Source: Enterospora canceri (Eukaryota; Microsporidia; Enterocytozoonidae). From it: a stretch of DNA of 64,000 bases. Below the pieces are notes generated by a model. The model had not been told where the DNA came from. It did not search any database and saw only the letters and a program-made list of their open reading frames with translations. Each line of letters begins with the position of its first letter. Position 1 is the stretch's first letter. A program made the position numbers and the translations under genes. The stretch is taken from contig LWDP01000002.1 in assembly GCA_002087915.1 (NCBI GenBank), positions 21,751-85,750 of the forward strand, given 5' to 3'. Below are positions 8,828 through 16,391 of this stretch, one piece after another.

Positions 8828-10591
8828 ATGACCATTCCACCCTTTTTCTCTTTTCAACCTTGTTATTTCCTTCTTCCTTCATCAACCCCATTGGCCACTG
8901 CTTCAACTACTGCAATTTGTTTGTTGATCCCCTTTATGGAAATTACTGTCTTAGGCGACGCATGCCGAATCATTGGATTTGGAACTGGTAGACCAATGCA
9001 CAAGCAAACCATCTTCGTTACGTCTGATAAGCACACACTCGTGCAGTATTCCGACTTCAACAAGCACGATCAGCGATTCAAGTCAACCAGCCAGGTCTAC
9101 GAGGAGGTGAACAAGGGAGACGTCCATTGCGTATTTGATGGAATTCTGATCAATAAGAAGGAGTACGACCTGGTGGTCTACGAGACACCAACAGGTGGCT
9201 TCAGCCTGGTTCTCTTTGAGGACAGGAAGAAGAGCAAGGAGTTTGGAGAGGCATTCATTGCATCACCAATCTACTACTACGATTCAATGAGAAACAAGGG
9301 CGTGATCATTGGACAGACCAAGAAGGACGTGATTGGCTTCTACGACATCGAGCCGAGTCAGCTCGTAGCCAGAAACATGGAAATCAGAAACAAGAACCTC
9401 TTTGCGAGACACAGCAGTGCCATTGTCGACCTGTACTCGAACATGAAGCCGCTTCTTGTGCTTGAGACTGAGAGTGGTGGAAACAAGCACCTTTCTCTTT
9501 TCAGCGTGGTTGAGGAGACTGTGACTGCCATTGCGGAGTATCCGCTTGGGGCAGTGACAAGCCCAGTTCAATTCATTCGAAATCCAAAGGAAAAGTGCAA
9601 GATCGACGCGTGGTTTCTGAGAGACACTGGTGCGTCGACGAGGCTGATTCAGCTTGAGAATGCGGTTGCGCCTGTCGATGCGCTGAAGAAGGTCGATGGA
9701 GCATCGAGTGCAGATCGATTCATCAAAAAAGAGAGGCGATTTCCTGTTTCAGGAGATGCCGTTTTTCAGGCGGAAAAGGAGCACGACGTCCTTGGGGCGA
9801 AGATGCTGAAAACGGGGGCTGGGCGACTTGAGCGCTTCCACGTCGCAGACATCGCCTCTCGTGGCGTCCAGCAGCTCTTTTTCATCGACCAAAACAGGCG
9901 GATGGTCGTCCGTGTCCTGGACGAAAAGGGCGTCTCTGAGGAGAAGGCGGCGGCCGTGGTCTCCTTCGTGGGCAGCACCAAAAACAGCGACATCAGCGCG
10001 GTGACGTCAGCGGATCTCGGAAACGAGGGAAAGCAGTCGCTGATTCTGGGGCGGAACAGCGTCCACGACGGTGGGGAGATGCTGTATCTGCTGCGACTTG
10101 TCGTGAAATCAGGCGACAACAAGGTGGAGTTCTTCACGGCCACCAAAACAGATGGCCACCAAATTTATGTTCCAGGAGCCACTCATTTTGTGGGGCTGAA
10201 CAACGGCAGCTACTGCGTGATGGCACCGCAGTCACCGCAGGCTGGGCCTGGTGCCCTCTCTCAGCGTGGATCATTCGTTGGTGTCGGATCAACCCACTTC
10301 TTTCTGACCTACTTTTACACCTCACTTCCATTCACGCCAAATGACCAGTTTGTTCTCGACTGCTCTGCCTCGATATTCCCAACGACAATCACAGAATTCA
10401 CGTTTCTGGGGCAGCAACTCCACTACCGCTGCTTCTTCACGTCCCCACATCTCCACCTGGTGATGGCAGTGCTCTTTGTGACTGCCTTCATCACCATTGC
10501 ACTGATCGTATATCTCTCCTGGTTGGAACGTAGGAAGTACAAGATCAGGACAGAAAATGACAACATTCAGAGACTCATGAAGGTTATTTAA
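8828..10591 (+). CDS. ITFG1/TIP (LINKIN)-like type I membrane protein
   Basis: A 587-residue protein with a long extracytoplasmic beta-rich region, one transmembrane helix near residues 545-567 (HLVMAVLFVTAFITIALIVYLSW) and a short basic tail. Repeated short strand pairs with Asp-rich turns (for example VTSADLGNEGKQSLIL) fit FG-GAP-like propeller blades. The pre-membrane block GALSQRG...F.GVGST..F.....S.PFTPNDQFVLDC resembles the C-terminal module of ITFG1/TIP. Human ITFG1 is a surface or secretory-pathway protein. The N-terminus is uncertain. The ATG at 8828 gives a hydrophobic leader that could be a signal peptide. The ATG at 8936 follows CCCCTTT and would remove it. The 5' end overlaps the divergent gene's upstream ORF. 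Confidence 0.55.
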   Translation: MTIPPFFSFQPCYFLLPSSTPLATASTTAICLLIPFMEITVLGDACRIIGFGTGRPMHKQTIFVTSDKHTLVQYSDFNKHDQRFKSTSQVYEEVNKGDVHCVFDGILINKKEYDLVVYETPTGGFSLVLFEDRKKSKEFGEAFIASPIYYYDSMRNKGVIIGQTKKDVIGFYDIEPSQLVARNMEIRNKNLFARHSSAIVDLYSNMKPLLVLETESGGNKHLSLFSVVEETVTAIAEYPLGAVTSPVQFIRNPKEKCKIDAWFLRDTGASTRLIQLENAVAPVDALKKVDGASSADRFIKKERRFPVSGDAVFQAEKEHDVLGAKMLKTGAGRLERFHVADIASRGVQQLFFIDQNRRMVVRVLDEKGVSEEKAAAVVSFVGSTKNSDISAVTSADLGNEGKQSLILGRNSVHDGGEMLYLLRLVVKSGDNKVEFFTATKTDGHQIYVPGATHFVGLNNGSYCVMAPQSPQAGPGALSQRGSFVGVGSTHFFLTYFYTSLPFTPNDQFVLDCSASIFPTTITEFTFLGQQLHYRCFFTSPHLHLVMAVLFVTAFITIALIVYLSWLERRKYKIRTENDNIQRLMKVI

Positions 10592-10645
10592 TTGGAAGTG
10601 ATCAATATTGATAAGGTTAAATTGTATTGGTAATAGTGTAATATA

Positions 10646-11887
10646 CTATACACTGGTGTCATTCTGGTTGGTATCACCCTTGCACCTTTTTGATATTTCT
10701 GGCTCATTCAGGCCACCTCCCAGTTTCTGATTAGCCCAGATCAGTCCAACTATTTTGTAGAGGAGGACACAGATCAGTCCACAAATGTACAATTCAGCAG
10801 CAGAGTAGTCTGGGCTGATTCGAAGAAGGAGAGAGGCAACAAGGGGGGAGACAGTGTACGCCAGATTCAGTAGGCAGCTGATTCGACTCAGTGTCATTGG
10901 CAGTTGACTGGGAGAGACGACCTTTGGAATGCATGGCCAGTAGCAGGCCATCATTGGGGCAGCAAGAGCAAGGGCACCAATTGAAACTGGGACACTGGCA
11001 AAGCGTAGGAGAAAGTTGGCGTGAGCAACCAGAATAAGCAATGCACTGGCAAGCACAACAAAGAGCTTGTAGCCACAGTGGTCGACGAAGAGGCCAACCA
11101 GCGACTGCAGGAAGATCGAGGATCCCTCAACGCATCCAAGGAATCTGCCAGCTTCAACCTGAGAGAAGCTGAATCGAATTTGGAGCATCAGTGGCGCAAT
11201 GTTGTAGAAGGGAGCCCAAATGGCACCAAAGAGGAAGACGCACTGGTAGACGAGGAAGAGTAGGTGACTGTCTGAGACTGGGGCAGAGACAGGGGTCTCC
11301 TCACTCTCATCTTCATCCTTAGGTGACTTGTAGGTGAAGAGTGACGTCATCAGGGCAGCAGCAAGGCAGATGAGAACGAATCCACCTTTGCAGAGGAAGA
11401 TGGCACCGTAGGAGAGGGCTGTCTGTGGGGAGAAGTAGAAAGTGAAGACAGTTCCAAGGCGACCTATCGAAAGAAAGAGCCCAGTGGCCACAGCCAGCTC
11501 GCTACCAGCGTAGTAGGCGGTGATTCTACTCTCACAGAACACGAAGAACGATTCGAGGCCAATTCCGTAGAAGACGCGTCCTAGGGCAGCCAGGCTGATT
11601 GATTCCATCAAAATTGCGGTAGTGAAAATGGCCTGGCCCAGAAAGACGAATGTGGCCAAAATGAACAGAATTCCATTTCTGATGAATCCGTGGAGGTGGC
11701 CGAATGCGAGTGGGCAAACTGTGTTTGGGAGGGCGTAGGCCGTGTAGAGGACAGCAACCTGGTGAGCAGTTGCTGGTGATCCACCAAATGCGATGCTGCT
11801 GTTGATTGCAGCCGGAATGTCGTAGACGAAGTAGAGCAGAAAGAGCGCAATGGATGCAACTGCAACAAACTGGTCTCTCTCTTTCAT
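10646..11887 (-). CDS. Major facilitator superfamily transporter, MFSD1-like
   Basis: A 413-residue polytopic protein with about twelve hydrophobic helices split by a charged central loop near residue 195 (SPKDEDESEE), the 6+6 layout of MFS carriers. The region FGHLHGFIRNGILF after helix 2 corresponds to the MFS loop-2/3 signature. ALGRVFYGIGLESFFVFCESRITAYY resembles the LGRFIFGLGGESL..AQ..Y motif of MFSD1-type lysosomal or plasma-membrane carriers. The substrate cannot be read from sequence. Microsporidia depend heavily on host metabolites, so uptake or vacuolar export is plausible. The tail is hydrophilic. The gene is convergent with the ITFG1-like gene, with 54 bp between them. Confidence 0.7.
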   Translation of the reverse strand: MKERDQFVAVASIALFLLYFVYDIPAAINSSIAFGGSPATAHQVAVLYTAYALPNTVCPLAFGHLHGFIRNGILFILATFVFLGQAIFTTAILMESISLAALGRVFYGIGLESFFVFCESRITAYYAGSELAVATGLFLSIGRLGTVFTFYFSPQTALSYGAIFLCKGGFVLICLAAALMTSLFTYKSPKDEDESEETPVSAPVSDSHLLFLVYQCVFLFGAIWAPFYNIAPLMLQIRFSFSQVEAGRFLGCVEGSSIFLQSLVGLFVDHCGYKLFVVLASALLILVAHANFLLRFASVPVSIGALALAAPMMACYWPCIPKVVSPSQLPMTLSRISCLLNLAYTVSPLVASLLLRISPDYSAAELYICGLICVLLYKIVGLIWANQKLGGGLNEPEISKRCKGDTNQNDTSV

Positions 11888-11967
11888 CTGATATTTATTA
11901 CAGTCATTTATTAGTGATCAATATTATTAGGGTGTTTCAGAAAGTAAACAAATGATCCATTTATTGC

Positions 11968-13158
11968 CTATGTGAAGTAGAGGATGTTTGACTTCTTCTT
12001 TGATAGCACGTCATTGATTCCATTGGCAAAGTCAACCTGTGTGATTCTGGTTCTGTTTCCTCGTATTGCACTCATCCCAGCCTCGATGCAAACTGCCTTG
12101 CATTGGGCACCGTTGAATCCCTCAGTCGAACGAGCCAGCTCCTCGAAATCAACCAGGTCGTCAACCTGCATCTTTCTGGCGTGAATCTGCATGATTCTCT
12201 TTCTTCCTGCTTCTGTTGGAAGTGGAAACTCGATCTTCCTGTCCAATCGACCAGATCGAAGCAGGGCTGGATCCAAAATATCAACTCGATTTGTGGCTGC
12301 TATGATTTTGATATCAGACTGACTCGTGAATCCATCCAACTCATTCAGCAGCTCAAGCATCGTCCTCTGCACCTCTCTATCTCCAGTCTTGTCCGATGCA
12401 CTGCGCTTTGTTCCAATTGCGTCAATTTCGTCAATGAAAATGATACAAGGCCTCTTTTCCCTTGCTAGTTGAAATGTCTCTCGTACCATTCTGGCTCCGT
12501 CACCAATGTACATTTGGACTAGCTGTGGCCCAGCCAGCTTCAGAAACGTGGCATTGGTCTTGGCTGCGCATGCTCGTGCCATGAGCGTCTTTCCTGTTCC
12601 AGGTGGCCCATACATCAATACGCCCTTTGGTGCCTGAATATTCAGTTTGCTGAATCGGTCTGGATAGAGCAGTGGTAGAACAATCGCCTCAGTCAGCTCC
12701 TCAATCTGCCTCTCCATTCCGCCTATGTCGTCGTACGTTTCAGCTGGCTTCCCATCCAACTCCATCGCAAGCACCTTTGAATCGTAGGTCGCAGGCAACT
12801 TCTCAAAAATGACATTTGTTTCCTTGTGAAGGGCAACTGAGTCACCAGGCTTCAGCTCGTCAGTGGGAACGAGTCCAAGCATTTCGAGGTAGCTCGTCTG
12901 CCTCGTTGACGAGTTCACAATTCCACTGTTTCCATCTCCGTCTTTGAATGTCTCTAACACATTTCCAACCAGATAGGGCAGATTCTTGTTTAGTTTTATT
13001 TTGTCCATGTTTTCAACAATGAATCTCGACTTGTTCATCGTATCGTTCTTCACTCTGCTTAGTTCAGCTCCAAGCATCCTTGTTTCCGCCTGTATCATCC
13101 TCGTTCTCTCGCTGATTTGCTCAGGCGAGAGGTCTTCAATTTTGTCGTATTCAGCCAT
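11968..13158 (-). CDS. RPT5: 26S proteasome regulatory ATPase RPT5
   Basis: A 396-residue AAA ATPase of the proteasome base. An N-terminal coiled coil ([20 protein letters not shown]) and OB domain with [15 protein letters not shown] are specific to Rpt5/PSMC3. The AAA core has [20 protein letters not shown] Walker A (here [16 protein letters not shown]), Walker [16 protein letters not shown] and the arginine-finger/sensor block [20 protein letters not shown]. It unfolds and threads ubiquitinated substrates. The C-terminus ends in LYFT. In other species Rpt5 ends in an HbYX motif that opens the 20S gate, and here the penultimate residue is Phe rather than Tyr. The start follows TTTTTAGCCC directly. 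Confidence 0.95.
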   Translation of the reverse strand: MAEYDKIEDLSPEQISERTRMIQAETRMLGAELSRVKNDTMNKSRFIVENMDKIKLNKNLPYLVGNVLETFKDGDGNSGIVNSSTRQTSYLEMLGLVPTDELKPGDSVALHKETNVIFEKLPATYDSKVLAMELDGKPAETYDDIGGMERQIEELTEAIVLPLLYPDRFSKLNIQAPKGVLMYGPPGTGKTLMARACAAKTNATFLKLAGPQLVQMYIGDGARMVRETFQLAREKRPCIIFIDEIDAIGTKRSASDKTGDREVQRTMLELLNELDGFTSQSDIKIIAATNRVDILDPALLRSGRLDRKIEFPLPTEAGRKRIMQIHARKMQVDDLVDFEELARSTEGFNGAQCKAVCIEAGMSAIRGNRTRITQVDFANGINDVLSKKKSNILYFT

Positions 13159-13211
13159 GGGCTAAAAACACGTCTCATAAAATGGAACAAATGATGACTG
13201 ATATCAGTTTG

Positions 13212-14378
13212 TTACAAATATTTGTTGATGGTGGATTTGTACTTGTTTCGGAGTGTCCTATACGACTTCTCAATGTGCTGGGCGCACTTGTGGTACTGCG
13301 TGTTAGGTCCATTGAATTTGTAGCAGTTTGTGACCATCAGAAGCACATCCTCTTCAAATTGATCAAATTCAGCATATTCCCCATTTGCATGTTTCATCTT
13401 GATCGTAGACATGTCCATGGGCTGCTTTATCACAGATCGATATTCAGGCACGTCCTTGGATGAGACTGGATCAAAGAACGGCCAGGCTGATGGATTCGCA
13501 TACAGTTCTGCTATCATGAAATCAATATAATTTCGTAGGAAGCCAATCTTAGTCTGTGGTGGCTCATTGTCCTCCATTGAATTCAAAACTGGATCATTTG
13601 TCTCCCTCACCTCGTGATACTCGTTTATCTCTCCCATTTTATCCTTGATTTTGTCGTACATTTTGATCAATAACTCATTCTGTCTCAAGTAGTTCATGTC
13701 TCCGTGTATCTTGCATTCCATTGGTGTCCCACCATCGTAGTCCTTGATGTATCCCTTCCAGGCTGTTGACTGGATGTCAGCCGTAAACCCCTGCTTCCTG
13801 AAGAATCCAATGGCTGAGTTGTCTGCGTACGTCATAAAATACAAATTGATCAATTCTAGGCTCTTTTTGACTTTTTTGTTGCTGTTTTGCTTCTTTGCAA
13901 CTGCCTTGTTTTCAAGAAGGCTGTTGATGTCTGAGACTGTGATATTGTTGGATAAGAAGTTCCTTGGCTCCTTACAGTATTCGCTAAACTGCATTTTAAC
14001 CAATTCCTTGAAACAATTCATCAGAAATCCACCGTAGCCCTTGATGTGCTTGAAGGAGTCCACCGCAAAAAAGACAATTTCAATCAGGTTTCTTTCGTAG
14101 GCGGGTCTGAAGCAAATTGCACCAATGAGCTCGTTCTTCTCGTCAACTAACGTGCAATTGCACTGCTGTGGATCCATCACCTGTCTCATGATGTACTCTT
14201 TGGGCATTTTTGGAAGCATTCTTTGAAAGAGGATCTTTATGTCCACAAGTCGATCCAGACTGGTTAAATTGTCTCTGAAACTGACCAATTCCAGTGAATA
14301 TCTGTTACTTTGGAACTCATCTATCTTCTCAGTCATCTTTTTCACTTTTGAAGATTCTTGTAATTTGAATAATTCCAT
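13212..14378 (-). CDS. GCN5: GCN5-type histone acetyltransferase with bromodomain
   Basis: A 388-residue nuclear acetyltransferase, the catalytic subunit of SAGA-type complexes. The GNAT domain spans about residues 45-220, with general base E100 in NLIEIVFFAVDS and the acetyl-CoA loop HIKGYGGFLMN at 111-121. YADNSAIGFFRKQGF is the end of the fold. A bromodomain occupies about 295-380 (AWPFFDPVSSKDVPEYRSVI and the acetyl-lysine-binding Asn in CYKFNGPNT). Between the HAT strands there is a lysine-rich insertion of about 35 residues (around SLLENKAVAKKQ) not present in yeast Gcn5. The ATG at 14378 follows TTTTATCCCC directly; the open frame runs 79 codons further upstream without support. Confidence 0.92.
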   Translation of the reverse strand: MELFKLQESSKVKKMTEKIDEFQSNRYSLELVSFRDNLTSLDRLVDIKILFQRMLPKMPKEYIMRQVMDPQQCNCTLVDEKNELIGAICFRPAYERNLIEIVFFAVDSFKHIKGYGGFLMNCFKELVKMQFSEYCKEPRNFLSNNITVSDINSLLENKAVAKKQNSNKKVKKSLELINLYFMTYADNSAIGFFRKQGFTADIQSTAWKGYIKDYDGGTPMECKIHGDMNYLRQNELLIKMYDKIKDKMGEINEYHEVRETNDPVLNSMEDNEPPQTKIGFLRNYIDFMIAELYANPSAWPFFDPVSSKDVPEYRSVIKQPMDMSTIKMKHANGEYAEFDQFEEDVLLMVTNCYKFNGPNTQYHKCAQHIEKSYRTLRNKYKSTINKYL

Positions 14379-14387
14379 GGGGATAAA

Positions 14388-14543
14388 ATGAGTAGCGATT
14401 CTGGAAAATGCGGGGTTGAAATTGAAGGACTCTTTGAAGAAATAGGACGAGAAGTGGACGAGTGTGGTGACGAATTGAGTAAGAGAATTGCACCTGATAT
14501 TCTGCCTGCTGAAATTGTGGGTGGTCTTGAGACCAAGAGGTGA
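14388..14543 (+). CDS. Candidate 51-residue acidic microprotein
   Basis: A 51-codon ORF filling the 175-bp space between the GCN5 start (minus strand, 14378) and the 3' end of the proteasome beta1 gene (14554). It reads MSSDSGKCGVEIEGLFEEIG and continues acidic and helical, ending in GGLETKR. Most spacers in this window are under 80 bp, so a 175-bp spacer with an intact ORF ending 10 bp from a convergent gene suggests a real gene. The ATG sits on top of the minus-strand GCN5 start signal, so chance is possible. I recognise no family. Confidence 0.33.
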   Translation: MSSDSGKCGVEIEGLFEEIGREVDECGDELSKRIAPDILPAEIVGGLETKR

Positions 14544-14553
14544 CTGACTCTGT

Positions 14554-15171
14554 TTATTCCATAAATACCTTGTCTCCTTCAAGCAGGTACCTTCTCGTTG
14601 TCTTATCCTTCTCAATCGTAGCCACTCGTACGACTCCTCCTGACGAGCAGTCTCTGTTTATTGCAAGCCTGACCAGTGTAGTTGCAAACTCAATGGCTTC
14701 CTTAAATGGCATATTTGGCCTATATTGCGAATCCATCATTCCGTAGATGAATGCTGATCCAGAACCAGCAATTGTGGCATCAGTTGGGATCACTGTTCCA
14801 TCCAGTGCTATTTTGTATATTTCAAAACCATTGTCTACTCCACCCATAATGAGTGATGCTCGAAGCACGTCTTTGTTTTCGTAGATGAGTCTTCCAACAA
14901 GATTGGCTGCCTTACTAATTGAGAAGCCAGTCTTCTCGAGGTACGCCAACTTCTTGATCTCCTTTGCTGCGTATCTTTGAAGCCATTGTGTTTGAGAGGC
15001 TACCCCACACCTGCAACAGAGGATGTTATCAGCCAGCTGCGTGATCTTATCGCTGTAGTGGCACGCTACAAACTGCCCTCTTGTTGTGCGACTGTCTGCT
15101 GCAAACATTATTCCATCTTCGTACTTGAAAGCAAGGATCGTAGTTCCAGTAAGTTCTTGTTCCTGTTCCAT
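14554..15171 (-). CDS. PRE3: 20S proteasome subunit beta1 (caspase-like activity)
   Basis: A 205-residue N-terminal-nucleophile hydrolase. A nine-residue propeptide ends in TG, and autocleavage before T10 would expose the catalytic Thr1. Asp17 and Lys33 of the mature enzyme are D26 (AADSRTT) and K42 (YSDKIT), and the GSGSAFIYG and RDCSSGGVVRVA blocks complete the active site. ADSRTTRGQFVA with ILCCRCGVASQT matches beta1 (PRE3/PSMB6) rather than beta2 or beta5. The enzyme cleaves after acidic residues inside the 20S core. The start ATG follows TGTAGCCC directly. The short propeptide compares with about 19 residues in yeast. Confidence 0.93.
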   Translation of the reverse strand: MEQEQELTGTTILAFKYEDGIMFAADSRTTRGQFVACHYSDKITQLADNILCCRCGVASQTQWLQRYAAKEIKKLAYLEKTGFSISKAANLVGRLIYENKDVLRASLIMGGVDNGFEIYKIALDGTVIPTDATIAGSGSAFIYGMMDSQYRPNMPFKEAIEFATTLVRLAINRDCSSGGVVRVATIEKDKTTRRYLLEGDKVFME

Positions 15172-15222
15172 GGGCTACAAACAATTCAAATTCTGTTGGT
15201 TCAAATCCCATGGAATAAACTT

Positions 15223-15960
15223 TTATTTATCACTAAATTTGTCTTTGAAATACTGGAGGATTTCTCCCCGGTAACTGTTTATTTTACTTGAATCGTAATC
15301 AACTTGTTCAAACCTTTTTCTGATGTCTGCCAGCACAAATACACCGCAATTCCAACTGTCTTTCTGTATGGAACAGTCCAACTGCTTTGTAACTGGAATC
15401 AATTCGTCTTTTTTCAGGTCTGGATTGATCCATCTGATCATTTTTCTAATTGTAGAATGGTAGCTTGTGTTGTTGCCATAGAATGAATCAAATTCCTCAA
15501 CCTCTTTCTTCTTTGAATCGTAATAGAAATATATCCAGTGGTTGCTATTCTGATTTATCAGTATCAAAATGCTATTTGTTTTAGTACAGTTGTTAGATGT
15601 CAGTATTCTACCTAGTCGTCTCATGTTCATTGGTACACGTTCAGTTGTTGCCTCATCCTGTGTGATCATTTTTTCTAAAGAAATGAAATTCAGTCCATCA
15701 ATGAAACCAACGTCCAGGTGGCTCTCTAACACCAACTTTATGAATACGCACATCACTTCATCATTCAGCCACGTTTCTTCATTGAGTGTATCAAGTGAAT
15801 TTGAATCACATTTGTATTTCTTGAATCCAGCAATTACCTTTTTGTCTTTTTTGATTTGATCGATCTTCTTCTTGGTGATCTGAATAGCTTTATCTCTGGC
15901 AGCTTGCTCCAGACCCTGTTCCCGGATTGTTTTTCTTTCTTTTGTGACATCCAATATCAA
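15223..15960 (-). CDS. ULP1: ULP1/SENP-family SUMO protease, catalytic part
   Basis: A 245-codon open frame encoding a C48 cysteine protease. The catalytic set is complete: H141 (NSNHWIYF), D158 (VEEFDSFYG), Q199 and C205 (QKDSWNCGVFVLADI), with the upstream WLND motif at 64-67. Ulp1 matures and removes SUMO. The frame has no usable ATG: it opens at a TTG just after an in-frame stop, and its first Met is residue 70, inside the protease fold. An ATG-started frame one base out of phase (15890-16048) overlaps its 5' end and encodes a membrane segment. The likely real product joins the two, through an indel in the A-rich stretch near 15930-15950 or, less likely, a +1 frameshift. Confidence 0.85.
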   Translation of the reverse strand: MILDVTKERKTIREQGLEQAARDKAIQITKKKIDQIKKDKKVIAGFKKYKCDSNSLDTLNEETWLNDEVMCVFIKLVLESHLDVGFIDGLNFISLEKMITQDEATTERVPMNMRRLGRILTSNNCTKTNSILILINQNSNHWIYFYYDSKKKEVEEFDSFYGNNTSYHSTIRKMIRWINPDLKKDELIPVTKQLDCSIQKDSWNCGVFVLADIRKRFEQVDYDSSKINSYRGEILQYFKDKFSDK

Positions 15961-16048
15961 GTACCAACAGTGTTAATGGCACCCCTGCTACAACTATACA
16001 AATAATCATTACAAACAATAAAGTAACGTTCTTGTGATTCTTCATCAT
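15890..16048 (-). CDS. N-terminal membrane-anchor ORF overlapping ULP1, +1 frame offset
   Basis: A 52-codon ORF that begins ATGATGAAG shortly after a CCCCC run, so it carries the local start signal the ULP1 frame lacks. Residues 8-30 (VTLLFVMIICIVVAGVPLTLLV) form one strong transmembrane helix, followed by basic residues CHKRKKNN. It then runs out of frame into a stop at 15890, while the ULP1 frame, offset by one base, stays open through the same 70 bp. The simplest reading is the 5' end of the ULP1 gene, making a membrane-anchored SUMO protease. It could also be a separate tiny membrane protein. Confidence 0.5.
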   Translation of the reverse strand: MMKNHKNVTLLFVMIICIVVAGVPLTLLVLDIGCHKRKKNNPGTGSGASCQR

Positions 16049-16391
16049 TTAAACAAGGGGGTTTCTGATTATCTACATTAAAATTATAAACTTGTGAATA
16101 CTGTGATTGAAGATGTTATTGTCACACATGACATTGTTTACTTACAAGTTGATATGTTGATAAACAAAGGTATAAAAGTAAATAAACAAACGGAACCCAT
16201 CCGGGAGCCATGATGAACAATCTAATAAACAGTCACACACATACATCACTCATATTGTATTACAGATCGAGACACGCCCTACCGGCCGATCATGACAGTT
16301 ATAATGCCTGATACTTCTTCAGGTGACGTGAGAGATTATTCTAATCACGATTTAACAACATCAATGAAATAGAACAGTCCTATCTCTATCT
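16049..16391. other. Intergenic stretch, 343 bp
   Basis: AT-rich sequence between the ULP1 leader and the 3' end of the coiled-coil membrane protein. It has a CCCCC run that fits the ULP1 leader start and a short plus-strand ORF of 33 codons starting at 16210 after GGGAGCC. That ORF has no recognisable content. No tRNA-like fold or repeat was seen. Confidence 0.5.

Noticed and set aside
15195..15212. GGTTCAAATCCC resembling a tRNA B box in the spacer before the proteasome beta1 gene.
   Set aside because: No A box or acceptor complement within 100 bases; the spacer is 51 bp and a tRNA would run into both genes.
16210..16311. Short plus-strand ORF starting ATGATGAACAATC after GGGAGCC.
   Set aside because: Only 33 codons, no domain or signal, and no continuation in any frame.
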